From an uncultured Eubacterium sp. (GTDB lineage: Bacteria > Bacillota > Clostridia > Lachnospirales > Lachnospiraceae): a stretch of DNA of 5,811 nt. A program made the translations under genes and the position numbers. Numbering within the stretch: position 1 is the first letter of the stretch; every line of letters begins with the position of its first letter. Below, one piece after another: positions 1 to 5,436 of the stretch. The notes beneath the pieces are model-generated. The model saw only the letters and a list, made by a program, of their open reading frames with translations. It did not search any database and was not told where the DNA came from. Where the stretch lies: positions 1 to 5,811 of the forward strand of contig CAJOPM010000083.1 in assembly GCA_905236225.1 (NCBI GenBank), in the 5' to 3' direction.

Positions 1-942
1 ACAAGAGACCTCATAATCATCTCTAAGCGATATATGGGAAAGATTCATTAATCTTCCAAACGAAGTATAGTCACCATCCTTAAGCGCTGATAACGCTTGT
101 TTTACTCTTTCATTTTCGTATATCACATGCTTTGCTCTTTTTTGGATTAAATCATCTTTAATAACAGTTTTTATATCATCAAATTCATCTTTATCCAATT
201 TGCAGAGATAATCTATATTTTTAACTTCCCTGATATAATCAAGTGCTTTTGCGCACTCTTTTCTCCTGTCGTTATATCCGCTTTCTGAAAGTTTGTGCTT
301 AACCATGCTGTTTACAATAATCAAACTTTCATTTTCTAGTTCAAGAGGTGCGTACTCATATCTTAAGCTGTTCGTATCTAGAAAGATGGCATATCCTCTC
401 TTTCCCATCGCACTCGCAAACTGATCCATAATACCGCAATTTACGCCGTTATAGACATTTTCTGAGTATTGCGAAAGCTTTGCTACATCAATCATGGACA
501 TATCACTATAGTTAAATATTTCCTTTAGCACGGTCGCTGTTAATACCTCTATTGATGCAGAAGATGAAAGCCCGGAGCCTGTCGGTATATCACCTGAATA
601 TACTATATCAAGCCCTCTTGGTATTACATACCCGTGCGATATATACGATTTCATAACTCCGATAGGATACTGCGCCCATCCAAAGTTCCTATCCTCATGT
701 ATTTGCTCAAGATTAGTCTCAATTATTCCATCCGTGCTAAAATTAGCGGAATATAAACGAATCACATTATCGTCTCTTAATTTGACTGCAGCATATGTCC
801 CCATTGAAAGTGCGCACGGAAACACACAGCCACCGTTGTAGTCAGTGTGCTCGCCAATCAGATTAACTCTGCCGGGCGCAAAATATACGCAGTCCGGCTC
901 TCTCATAAAGAGTCCTTTAAATATTTCCTTTGTTTTTTTCAT
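1..942 (-). CDS. galK: Galactokinase, N-terminal 314 residues (runs off left edge)
   Basis: Galactokinase phosphorylates alpha-D-galactose to galactose-1-phosphate with ATP in the cytoplasm, the first committed step of the Leloir pathway. I translated the frame by hand and found no stop. The galactokinase signature APGRVNLIGEHTDYN is at residues 22-36, with family substrate and catalytic positions R25, E31, H32 and D34. The GHMP-kinase ATP loop GSGLSSSAS is at about 122-130. The catalytic-base region GIMDQFASAMG carries D173, followed by VKHKLSESGYNDRR and, near the edge, NLSHISLRDDYEVSC. About 80-110 C-terminal residues, including the glycine-rich GHMP motif 3, lie outside the window. The chosen ATG at 942 gives the usual length ahead of the signature and overlaps the upstream gene by 26 bases, but has a weak ribosome binding site. 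An ATG at 906 (Met13) has AAAGGA six bases upstream, just after the upstream stop, and is a real alternative. Function is near certain; the start is not. Confidence 0.96.
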   Translation of the reverse strand, partial: MKKTKEIFKGLFMREPDCVYFAPGRVNLIGEHTDYNGGCVFPCALSMGTYAAVKLRDDNVIRLYSANFSTDGIIETNLEQIHEDRNFGWAQYPIGVMKSYISHGYVIPRGLDIVYSGDIPTGSGLSSSASIEVLTATVLKEIFNYSDMSMIDVAKLSQYSENVYNGVNCGIMDQFASAMGKRGYAIFLDTNSLRYEYAPLELENESLIIVNSMVKHKLSESGYNDRRKECAKALDYIREVKNIDYLCKLDKDEFDDIKTVIKDDLIQKRAKHVIYENERVKQALSALKDGDYTSFGRLMNLSHISLRDDYEVSC

Positions 943-2404
943 TGTCTTTTTCTTTAAGTTCAAATGCAAGCTTTACAGCATTATATGCTCCGTCATATAG
1001 TCCCTGTTTTTTATTGCGAATAATATTGTTGCACATATCTTCAAGAAATGTCTCATCTTTGTAGAATAACTTCATCATTTGAAGTACATGTTTTAAATCG
1101 CGGCACTCAAGGCTTCCATCGCCCATCTCAGCCGAGTGAATAGCTCCCCATCTTTCGTGCCCGCCTATACGCTTTACAAACAACTTTGGCACAGGATAAA
1201 ATGCAAGTTCACTTGGTTTGGTAACAAGCACGTCGCAGCTTCTCATAAGAACGTTTGTGCTGTATACTGCTTCGAAAATATTTTCATGATAAAATACATG
1301 AATTCCACTCACATCACCTTTTAGTGCGTCCAGGGTAAATTTCTTGGTTTCCTCAAAATCATTGTAGTGCTCTGTGGTAAGAGGTTTTAATTTAGGATTA
1401 GCACTCATCATTTCATCCCATACGTTCTTGTGGTCACCGACATTTACATAAAAAGCCATCTTTTTATTCTTAATCTGCTTTGTCGCCGCTTTGAGTATTC
1501 CTTCAAAGATCTCTTTTTGCGCACCGGCACCACCAATTGTGAGTAAAAATCTAAGCGCAGCCTTATCCTTTTTTCTCTTGACGCGGGCTTTGCAATCCTT
1601 TTCTATATTCGACACCAATTCATGATCAATGTAATGTCCTGTGTAAACCAAACTATCATGCGGCATAGGCTTAAGCACGTCATTGCCCTGCATACCGCTT
1701 AGTATACGGTATCCCAAATATGCCTGATGAGTCTGGATTGTATGAACGCTTCCCTCTGCCAAATGCAGTGCCATAGGCCAGTTGTCCGGAATGGCATTTA
1801 CAACATATTTCATTTTTGCATGTATTGCCGCCTGCGCAGGCCACACATGAGTTCCTATAATCGGAATATCTTTTGGTACATTTTCAAATATCGGTGCATA
1901 TAGCTCTGCATTTTTTTGGTCCGACGCATTGTAGCTAAGCTTTTTGAAGCCCTCGTAATTAAGCGGCTCCCACAAAGCCTTGTTAAAGAGCATGCTCTTT
2001 TGCGAAATTCGCGATCCGAGCGAATAAAGGTCATTTTGAGCACTTATAACCTTTGTTGCTGTAGTCTGTGGATAAGAGTTCAAATCCATCCAATAGGGGG
2101 TGTATCCCAGCGAATGTGCACAAGACGCCATGGCCATGGCTATGCGATAGTGTCCAAAACCCATACGGATGTTTCCGACTATAATCCCCTTTTGGGCATC
2201 GAACTCTTCCCCTTCGCCTGCCTCTAATCTGATATCTTTTACCCCAAGCAAATCCCCGATATGTTCATTTTCTTTAATTGTAACCGGATAGTTACTTCCG
2301 GTATCATCACCGAATTTTTTTACATATCTTTCTTTTGATTTAAGAGCTTTGTTATAATTTCTTGCAGAAATCGGATTACCATAGATTTTTTTTGATCTTT
2401 CCAT
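917..2404 (-). CDS. Putative GT-B-fold glycosyltransferase-like protein, 495 aa, family not recognised
   Basis: I cannot assign this to a named family with confidence. Residues 1-70 are charged and rich in Lys and Glu, with no recognisable domain. From about 74 the pattern resembles two-Rossmann (GT-B) enzymes such as MurG and monogalactosyldiacylglycerol synthase. A beta strand and glycine loop, IIVGNIRMGFGHYRIAMAM (74-92), matches the N-domain loop. AIPDNWPMALHLAEG (204-218) sits where the inter-domain region is expected. FLLTIGGAGAQKEIF (286-300) looks like the start of the C-domain. DVLVTKPSELAFYPVPKLFV (391-410), followed by RIGGHERWGA, resembles the sugar-nucleotide-binding helix region. 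There is no signal peptide or clear membrane segment, so it is probably cytoplasmic or membrane-associated. The start has AGGAGG four bases upstream and lies 48 bases after the aminopeptidase gene; its 3' end overlaps galK. A glycosyl transfer role, perhaps using a galactose-derived donor, is inference. A non-enzymatic or epimerase-like GT-B protein is also possible. Confidence 0.9.
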   Translation of the reverse strand: MERSKKIYGNPISARNYNKALKSKERYVKKFGDDTGSNYPVTIKENEHIGDLLGVKDIRLEAGEGEEFDAQKGIIVGNIRMGFGHYRIAMAMASCAHSLGYTPYWMDLNSYPQTTATKVISAQNDLYSLGSRISQKSMLFNKALWEPLNYEGFKKLSYNASDQKNAELYAPIFENVPKDIPIIGTHVWPAQAAIHAKMKYVVNAIPDNWPMALHLAEGSVHTIQTHQAYLGYRILSGMQGNDVLKPMPHDSLVYTGHYIDHELVSNIEKDCKARVKRKKDKAALRFLLTIGGAGAQKEIFEGILKAATKQIKNKKMAFYVNVGDHKNVWDEMMSANPKLKPLTTEHYNDFEETKKFTLDALKGDVSGIHVFYHENIFEAVYSTNVLMRSCDVLVTKPSELAFYPVPKLFVKRIGGHERWGAIHSAEMGDGSLECRDLKHVLQMMKLFYKDETFLEDMCNNIIRNKKQGLYDGAYNAVKLAFELKEKDNEKNKGNI

Positions 2405-2408
2405 ACGT

Positions 2409-2414
2409 CCTCCT
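2409..2414 (-). promoter_or_regulatory. Strong Shine-Dalgarno (AGGAGG) for the 495-aa gene
   Basis: A perfect AGGAGG sits four bases before the ATG at 2404. It fixes the start of the GT-B-like gene and suggests independent, efficient initiation, although the gene lies only 48 bases after the preceding stop codon. Confidence 0.85.
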
Positions 2415-2452
2415 ATCTGTGCATGCCTATATGCAGCAAGTAATCAATCGTT

Positions 2453-3328
2453 CTAGTATGTCAACACCTGTGCGCCATCCTCTGTTACTACTAATTGTAT
2501 CTCCCACTGAGCCGATGGCAGGCCATCCTGAGTATATGCAGTCCATCCGTTATCATCATCTATATAGATATCCGGCTCTCCCATATTAATCATAGGTTCA
2601 ATTGTAAAGCATAAACCGGGAGCCAACACCATCTTTGTGCCCGGTTTTGTAGTAAAACCAACCCAGGGATCCTCATGGAATTCAAGGCCTATGCCGTGTC
2701 CGCCTATTTCTCTTACTACACTGAATCCATTCTTTATGGCATGTTCATTGACAGCCGCACCTACATCACCTAAAAATCCCCATGGTTTAACTGCTGCAAG
2801 CCCCATTTCTACGCATTCTTTTGCGACTCTTACCAGCTTTTGCTTTTCCTCGCTAACCTCACCTATCATAAACATCCTCGATGAGTCTGAGAAATATCCG
2901 TTATATTCGGTAGATACATCTACGTTTACAATGTCTCCGCTTCTTAAAATAATATCTTCAGATGGTATTCCATGACACACCTGTTCATTAATCGACGTGC
3001 ATACGCTCTTTGGATAACCTTCGTAATCGAGCGGAGCAGGTATTCCTCCCATCTTAGTGGTCGTCTTATATACAATCTCATCAATTTGCTGCGTCGACAT
3101 TCCTTCTTTGATATTAGCTGCAACTTCGTCAAGCACAGCAATGTTAATGCGTGCACTATTCTTAATCCCATCAATATCTGCCCGTGTTTTGATCATTTTT
3201 CTTGATGGAACGATTTTCTTCATCTGCCTAAATTTAAGGATTCTCTCATCAAATGCTTCGTGGCATTTCTTATATTTAATACCGCTTCCGCACCAACATG
3301 GATCATTTCTCGATATTTTTGCGCTCAT
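2453..3328 (-). CDS. map: Type I methionine aminopeptidase with N-terminal SEC-C zinc motif, 291 aa
   Basis: This cytoplasmic metalloenzyme removes the initiator methionine from nascent proteins. An N-terminal SEC-C motif is visible as NDPCWCGSGIKYKKCH, with zinc ligands C11, C13, C22 and H23. The same motif at the SecA C-terminus binds zinc and contacts the ribosome or SecB, so ribosome recruitment is a reasonable inference. The pita-bread catalytic domain runs from about 46 to 290. By homology the two-metal ligands are D137, D148, H211 (in GGHGIG), E244 (in FTIEPMI) and E276 (in QWEIQLV), and the substrate-contacting histidine is H119 (in VCHGIP). All are intact and the length is normal for the SEC-C form. 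The frame is open to an ATG at 3391, but the ATG at 3328 is right: it has AGGAG five bases upstream, the motif begins just after it, and the longer form would overlap the preceding gene. It is the third gene of the apparent operon. The usual ribosomal-protein/secY/adk context of the housekeeping copy is absent, so this may be a second enzyme. Confidence 0.96.
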   Translation of the reverse strand: MSAKISRNDPCWCGSGIKYKKCHEAFDERILKFRQMKKIVPSRKMIKTRADIDGIKNSARINIAVLDEVAANIKEGMSTQQIDEIVYKTTTKMGGIPAPLDYEGYPKSVCTSINEQVCHGIPSEDIILRSGDIVNVDVSTEYNGYFSDSSRMFMIGEVSEEKQKLVRVAKECVEMGLAAVKPWGFLGDVGAAVNEHAIKNGFSVVREIGGHGIGLEFHEDPWVGFTTKPGTKMVLAPGLCFTIEPMINMGEPDIYIDDDNGWTAYTQDGLPSAQWEIQLVVTEDGAQVLTY

Positions 3329-3333
3329 ATAGT

Positions 3334-3339
3334 CTCCTA
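3334..3339 (-). promoter_or_regulatory. Shine-Dalgarno overlapping upstream stop codon (TAGGAG)
   Basis: The stop codon TAG of the 229-aa membrane protein gene forms the first bases of TAGGAG, which is the ribosome binding site of map, five bases before its ATG at 3328. The arrangement supports translational coupling and decides the map start against the longer frame. Confidence 0.85.
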
Positions 3340-4026
3340 TTCTTCTATCTCGTGTGTATAACTGACATTTCCCATTGAAATTCTGCTCCACACCTCGTCT
3401 ATAGTCTTGTAGCTGTGCCCTTCTTCAACTATTCTCTCAAATGCGTATCCGTCAAAGTCATAATCGTCATAGTCAAATACATCCTGGCTTGCGTATACAT
3501 ATTCCTGATATTTTTCGGCACAACAGACAATGTACATCTCATCATAAATTTTTTCCTTAGATACACCCAGGCGTAGTTTTTGGTCATCTGTCAAATCATT
3601 CCAAAAATCCTGCTGATCGTTTGCTAAAAGCTTTTCTTCTTCTTCGCTAAGTGACAAAGAATTTTCCAGGAAATACTCATAATAAATATAATCGTGCGCC
3701 GCCATTTTAATGACATTTTCTTTTGCAAGCACTCTTATAAATTCTCCGTTAACATGGAGGTTCCAGTACTGATTGGTATCTGCAGGATTATAAATCTGGG
3801 CTTGTTTTTCCACTGTATTTTCTTCATACGCAATGTAAAAAGCAAGATCCTCTAATGTGTAGATCGCACCATCAACATTTAACACCTGATCTGATAAATG
3901 CTCGTTATATATTATTTCTTTGTTAGTCCCCGTCTTAGTAAAATATATGTATAACGCAAAGATTATGGCTACCGCAATGATAGCCATAATCCATATTACT
4001 TTTGATCTTTTTTTTGATTTTCTCAT
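3337..4026 (-). CDS. Single-pass membrane protein with SurA/PrsA-N-like helical extracytoplasmic region, 229 aa
   Basis: I do not recognise a precisely named family. The N-terminus is basic (MRKSKKRSK) and is followed by one hydrophobic segment at about 10-29, with no signal-peptidase site, so it is probably anchored with the C-terminus outside. Residues 57-178 are predicted mostly helical and charged. Their pattern, including FLENSLSLSEEEEKLL and a later KEKIYDEMYIV helix, recalls the N-terminal chaperone domain of SurA/PrsA-type foldases. No rotamase (parvulin) domain follows. The tail instead has an Asp/Tyr-rich run (DVFDYDDYDFDGYAFERI, 182-199) and ends in a short strand-like segment. The start ATG shares the tetranucleotide ATGA with the stop of the NlpC/P60 gene and has only a weak ribosome binding site, so its translation probably depends on that gene. 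This suggests it helps fold, tether or control the secreted hydrolase. The topology is fairly secure; the fold and role are inference. Confidence 0.88.
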   Translation of the reverse strand: MRKSKKRSKVIWIMAIIAVAIIFALYIYFTKTGTNKEIIYNEHLSDQVLNVDGAIYTLEDLAFYIAYEENTVEKQAQIYNPADTNQYWNLHVNGEFIRVLAKENVIKMAAHDYIYYEYFLENSLSLSEEEEKLLANDQQDFWNDLTDDQKLRLGVSKEKIYDEMYIVCCAEKYQEYVYASQDVFDYDDYDFDGYAFERIVEEGHSYKTIDEVWSRISMGNVSYTHEIEE

Positions 4027-5213
4027 AATATTCTTCTAACCGAAAGTATGGTTCTATATGTAGCCGTGCCTGTACAGATTCCAGTCTTTGAACTTTGAGC
4101 ATGCACTATCTTGCCGCCGCCCATATACAGCGCTACGTGTCCTGAATAGCAAATCAAATCGCCCGGCTGTGCATTTGAATAACTGACTTCTCTGCCTGCG
4201 CTTCTTTGCTGCGTCGAAGTTCTGGGTATCGAATATCCAAAATGCTTGTAGCAGTACTGGGTAAATCCACTACAGTCACATCCTGTATGAGGATCTGTGC
4301 CGCCCCAAACATACTTGCCTCCAACAAATGTAAGAGCATAATTAACAATTGCCGATCCGCTTGCGCTTCCTGATGACGAGCTGCCGGAATCACTTGATGA
4401 TCCTCCGGATGATGAACTTGATGACGACGAAGAAGACGAAGATGATGAACTTGCAGCCGCTGCTGCAGCTGCTGCCTTCGCTTCTTCTGTTTTGATTACT
4501 TCGTTCTGCTCTGATATCGTAGCCTTATACTGTGCTGCAAGCTGTTTTGCCGATGCTAATTTTGTATCGAAATCTGCAGATTTAGCTTTCTTATTGGCAA
4601 TCATAGTATTGAGCTGGTCTTCCTGCTCATTATACTCATCCTGCATAGCTTCCATTTCAGATTTCTCATTCTGAAGCTGCTCTGTAAGATCTGCTACCTG
4701 AACTCTGGTTTCCTCGAGCTTTTCAAGAAGGTCTCTATCATAATCATATACATCAGAATAATACTGTATTCTGTTAATCACTTCTGCAAGTGACTGTGCT
4801 TCTAATATAGCTGTAATTAATGACGAGTCTCCGCTCTCATACATAAAACGGATTCTTTTTGTCATAGAATCATATTGACTCTTCTCTTCGGCTTTGGCCG
4901 CCTCTAAATCTTCTTGAGCCTGCTCTAGCTCATCTTCCTTATCGGCCAGCTCATCTGCTAAAATATCCATATCAACCAAAAGAGCTACAAGCTCTGAATC
5001 AAGTGCGCTTATCTCAGACTCGAGCGCGCTCTTCTTTGATTCTATGCTCGAAATCGTACTTTGTGCATCATTAAGATTACTTTGTGCCTGTTCTTTCTTG
5101 CTCTTAGCATCGGAAAGCGTCGATGCCTGAGCCATATATGATACTGATGTTGCTCCTAACATAACAACGCTAAGGGCAAGTGCTACTATCTTAGTAAATA
5201 TCTTCCCTTTCAT
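4023..5213 (-). CDS. Secreted coiled-coil NlpC/P60 peptidoglycan hydrolase (CwlO/PcsB-like), 396 aa
   Basis: This is a probable D,L-endopeptidase that cuts stem peptides of peptidoglycan outside the cell. Residues 1-30 form a signal peptide with a basic start, hydrophobic core and an AQA cleavage motif. Residues 31-245 are a long Glu/Lys/Gln coiled coil containing RIRFMYESGDSSLITAILEA (121-140) and a stretch ending in YDRDLLEKLEETR, like the regulatory coiled coils of CwlO and PcsB, which FtsEX controls. Residues 247-288 are a low-complexity Ala then Ser/Gly linker. Residues 289-396 are the NlpC/P60 domain, with nucleophile C314 in DCSGF, H359 in GHVALYMG and third residue H371 in IVHAQ. The domain also holds C312, C321, C355 and C380, unusual for an exported enzyme. 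The start has AGGAG seven bases upstream and follows a good promoter, making this the first gene of the operon. Its stop overlaps the next start. Domain assignment is firm; FtsEX control is inferred from family resemblance, and no ftsEX is in view. Confidence 0.95.
   Translation of the reverse strand: MKGKIFTKIVALALSVVMLGATSVSYMAQASTLSDAKSKKEQAQSNLNDAQSTISSIESKKSALESEISALDSELVALLVDMDILADELADKEDELEQAQEDLEAAKAEEKSQYDSMTKRIRFMYESGDSSLITAILEAQSLAEVINRIQYYSDVYDYDRDLLEKLEETRVQVADLTEQLQNEKSEMEAMQDEYNEQEDQLNTMIANKKAKSADFDTKLASAKQLAAQYKATISEQNEVIKTEEAKAAAAAAAASSSSSSSSSSSSSSSGGSSSDSGSSSSGSASGSAIVNYALTFVGGKYVWGGTDPHTGCDCSGFTQYCYKHFGYSIPRTSTQQRSAGREVSYSNAQPGDLICYSGHVALYMGGGKIVHAQSSKTGICTGTATYRTILSVRRIL
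4350..4481 (-). repeat. Low-complexity Ala/Ser/Gly linker-coding tract
   Basis: This tract encodes residues 245-288 of the NlpC/P60 hydrolase: eight alanines, then fifteen serines, then Ser/Gly/Asp. The serines use a mixture of AGT, TCA, TCT, TCG and TCC codons and the alanines use GCA, GCT and GCG. The tract is therefore not a simple nucleotide microsatellite; it looks maintained at the protein level as a flexible spacer between coiled coil and catalytic domain. Serine-rich linkers in exported proteins can also be glycosylated, but nothing here shows that. Confidence 0.85.
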
Positions 5214-5220
5214 AAAAATG

Positions 5221-5225
5221 CTCCT
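5221..5225 (-). promoter_or_regulatory. Shine-Dalgarno (AGGAG) for the NlpC/P60 hydrolase gene
   Basis: AGGAG lies seven bases before the ATG at 5213, in an otherwise A/T-rich leader. It supports this start, which also gives a complete signal peptide. Confidence 0.8.
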
Positions 5226-5252
5226 ATGTGCAAAAACTCCCTAATCTGCCTT

Positions 5253-5281
5253 ATTATAGCACGCATAACCCAAATTCACAA
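5253..5281 (-). promoter_or_regulatory. Sigma-A-type promoter with extended -10 for the five-gene operon
   Basis: On the minus strand TTGTGA (5276-5281) is followed after 17 bases by a perfect TATAAT (5253-5258), preceded by TGC, an extended -10 element. Transcription should begin near 5246, giving a leader of about 33 bases before the NlpC/P60 start. The -35 matches consensus at four of six positions, and the consensus -10 plus TGn makes this a good housekeeping promoter. No operator or riboswitch is visible in the short leader. Confidence 0.75.
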
Positions 5282-5296
5282 GGTAAAGAAATGGTA

Positions 5297-5356
5297 TCAC
5301 TTTCCCATGCTCTTTAACTTTTCTTCAAGTACCTTTGCGCTCTCTTCTGCGGCTGC
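5297..5356 (-). pseudogene. Possible 3' gene relic: 19 sense codons after an in-frame stop
   Basis: The minus strand reads AAAEESAKVLEEKLKSMGK then TGA. The composition is that of a normal helical protein C-terminus, with gene-like codons (GAA, GAG, AAG, GCA). A TAA immediately precedes it in frame (5357-5359), a second in-frame stop lies at 5396-5398, and there is no start codon near its 5' end. It cannot be expressed as it stands. It may be the surviving tail of a deleted gene between truA and the hydrolase operon. I cannot identify the parent, and chance in a 60-base stretch is possible. Confidence 0.35.
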
Positions 5357-5436
5357 TTAAAACCCCCGAAAACTATCTTTATTTATGTACCAATTTTAAT
5401 ATTAATATGTACAGATTACCAGTATTTTCTATTATT

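Larger units (their letters stand above)
5214..5436. other. Intergenic region between truA and the hydrolase operon
   Basis: This 223-base gap is the only sizeable non-coding stretch in the window. From the hydrolase side it holds the ribosome binding site, the promoter (5253-5281), the possible gene relic (5297-5356) and then an A/T-rich segment (5360-5436) with two copies of TATGTAC. I looked for a GC-rich hairpin followed by a T-run after truA on the minus strand and found none, so truA termination is unexplained by sequence here. Confidence 0.7.

Noticed and set aside
2420..2435. Small inverted repeat TGCAT-6-ATGCA between map and the GT-B-like gene
   Set aside because: A five-base stem with low GC and no T-run is too weak for a terminator; it is probably chance.
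1136..3332. Several open frames of 60-112 codons on the plus strand (for example 1916-2227, 2637-2975, 3057-3332)
   Set aside because: They lie wholly or almost wholly antisense to well-supported genes, show no domain or signal pattern and have no convincing ribosome binding sites. They are by-products of the coding strand's composition.
3329..3391. Longer map start at 3391 adding 21 residues
   Set aside because: The extension overlaps the upstream coding region and has no family match. The SEC-C motif begins right after the ATG at 3328, which has its own AGGAG.
1855..4393. Minus-strand open frames in other registers within the large genes (1855-2043, 2944-3174, 4154-4393)
   Set aside because: They overlap real genes out of frame, and their translations lack any protein-like domain pattern.
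5382..5412. TGTAC/GTACA inverted repeat after truA as a terminator
   Set aside because: The stem is only five base pairs with an AT-rich loop of about 18 bases and no following T-run in the transcript direction.
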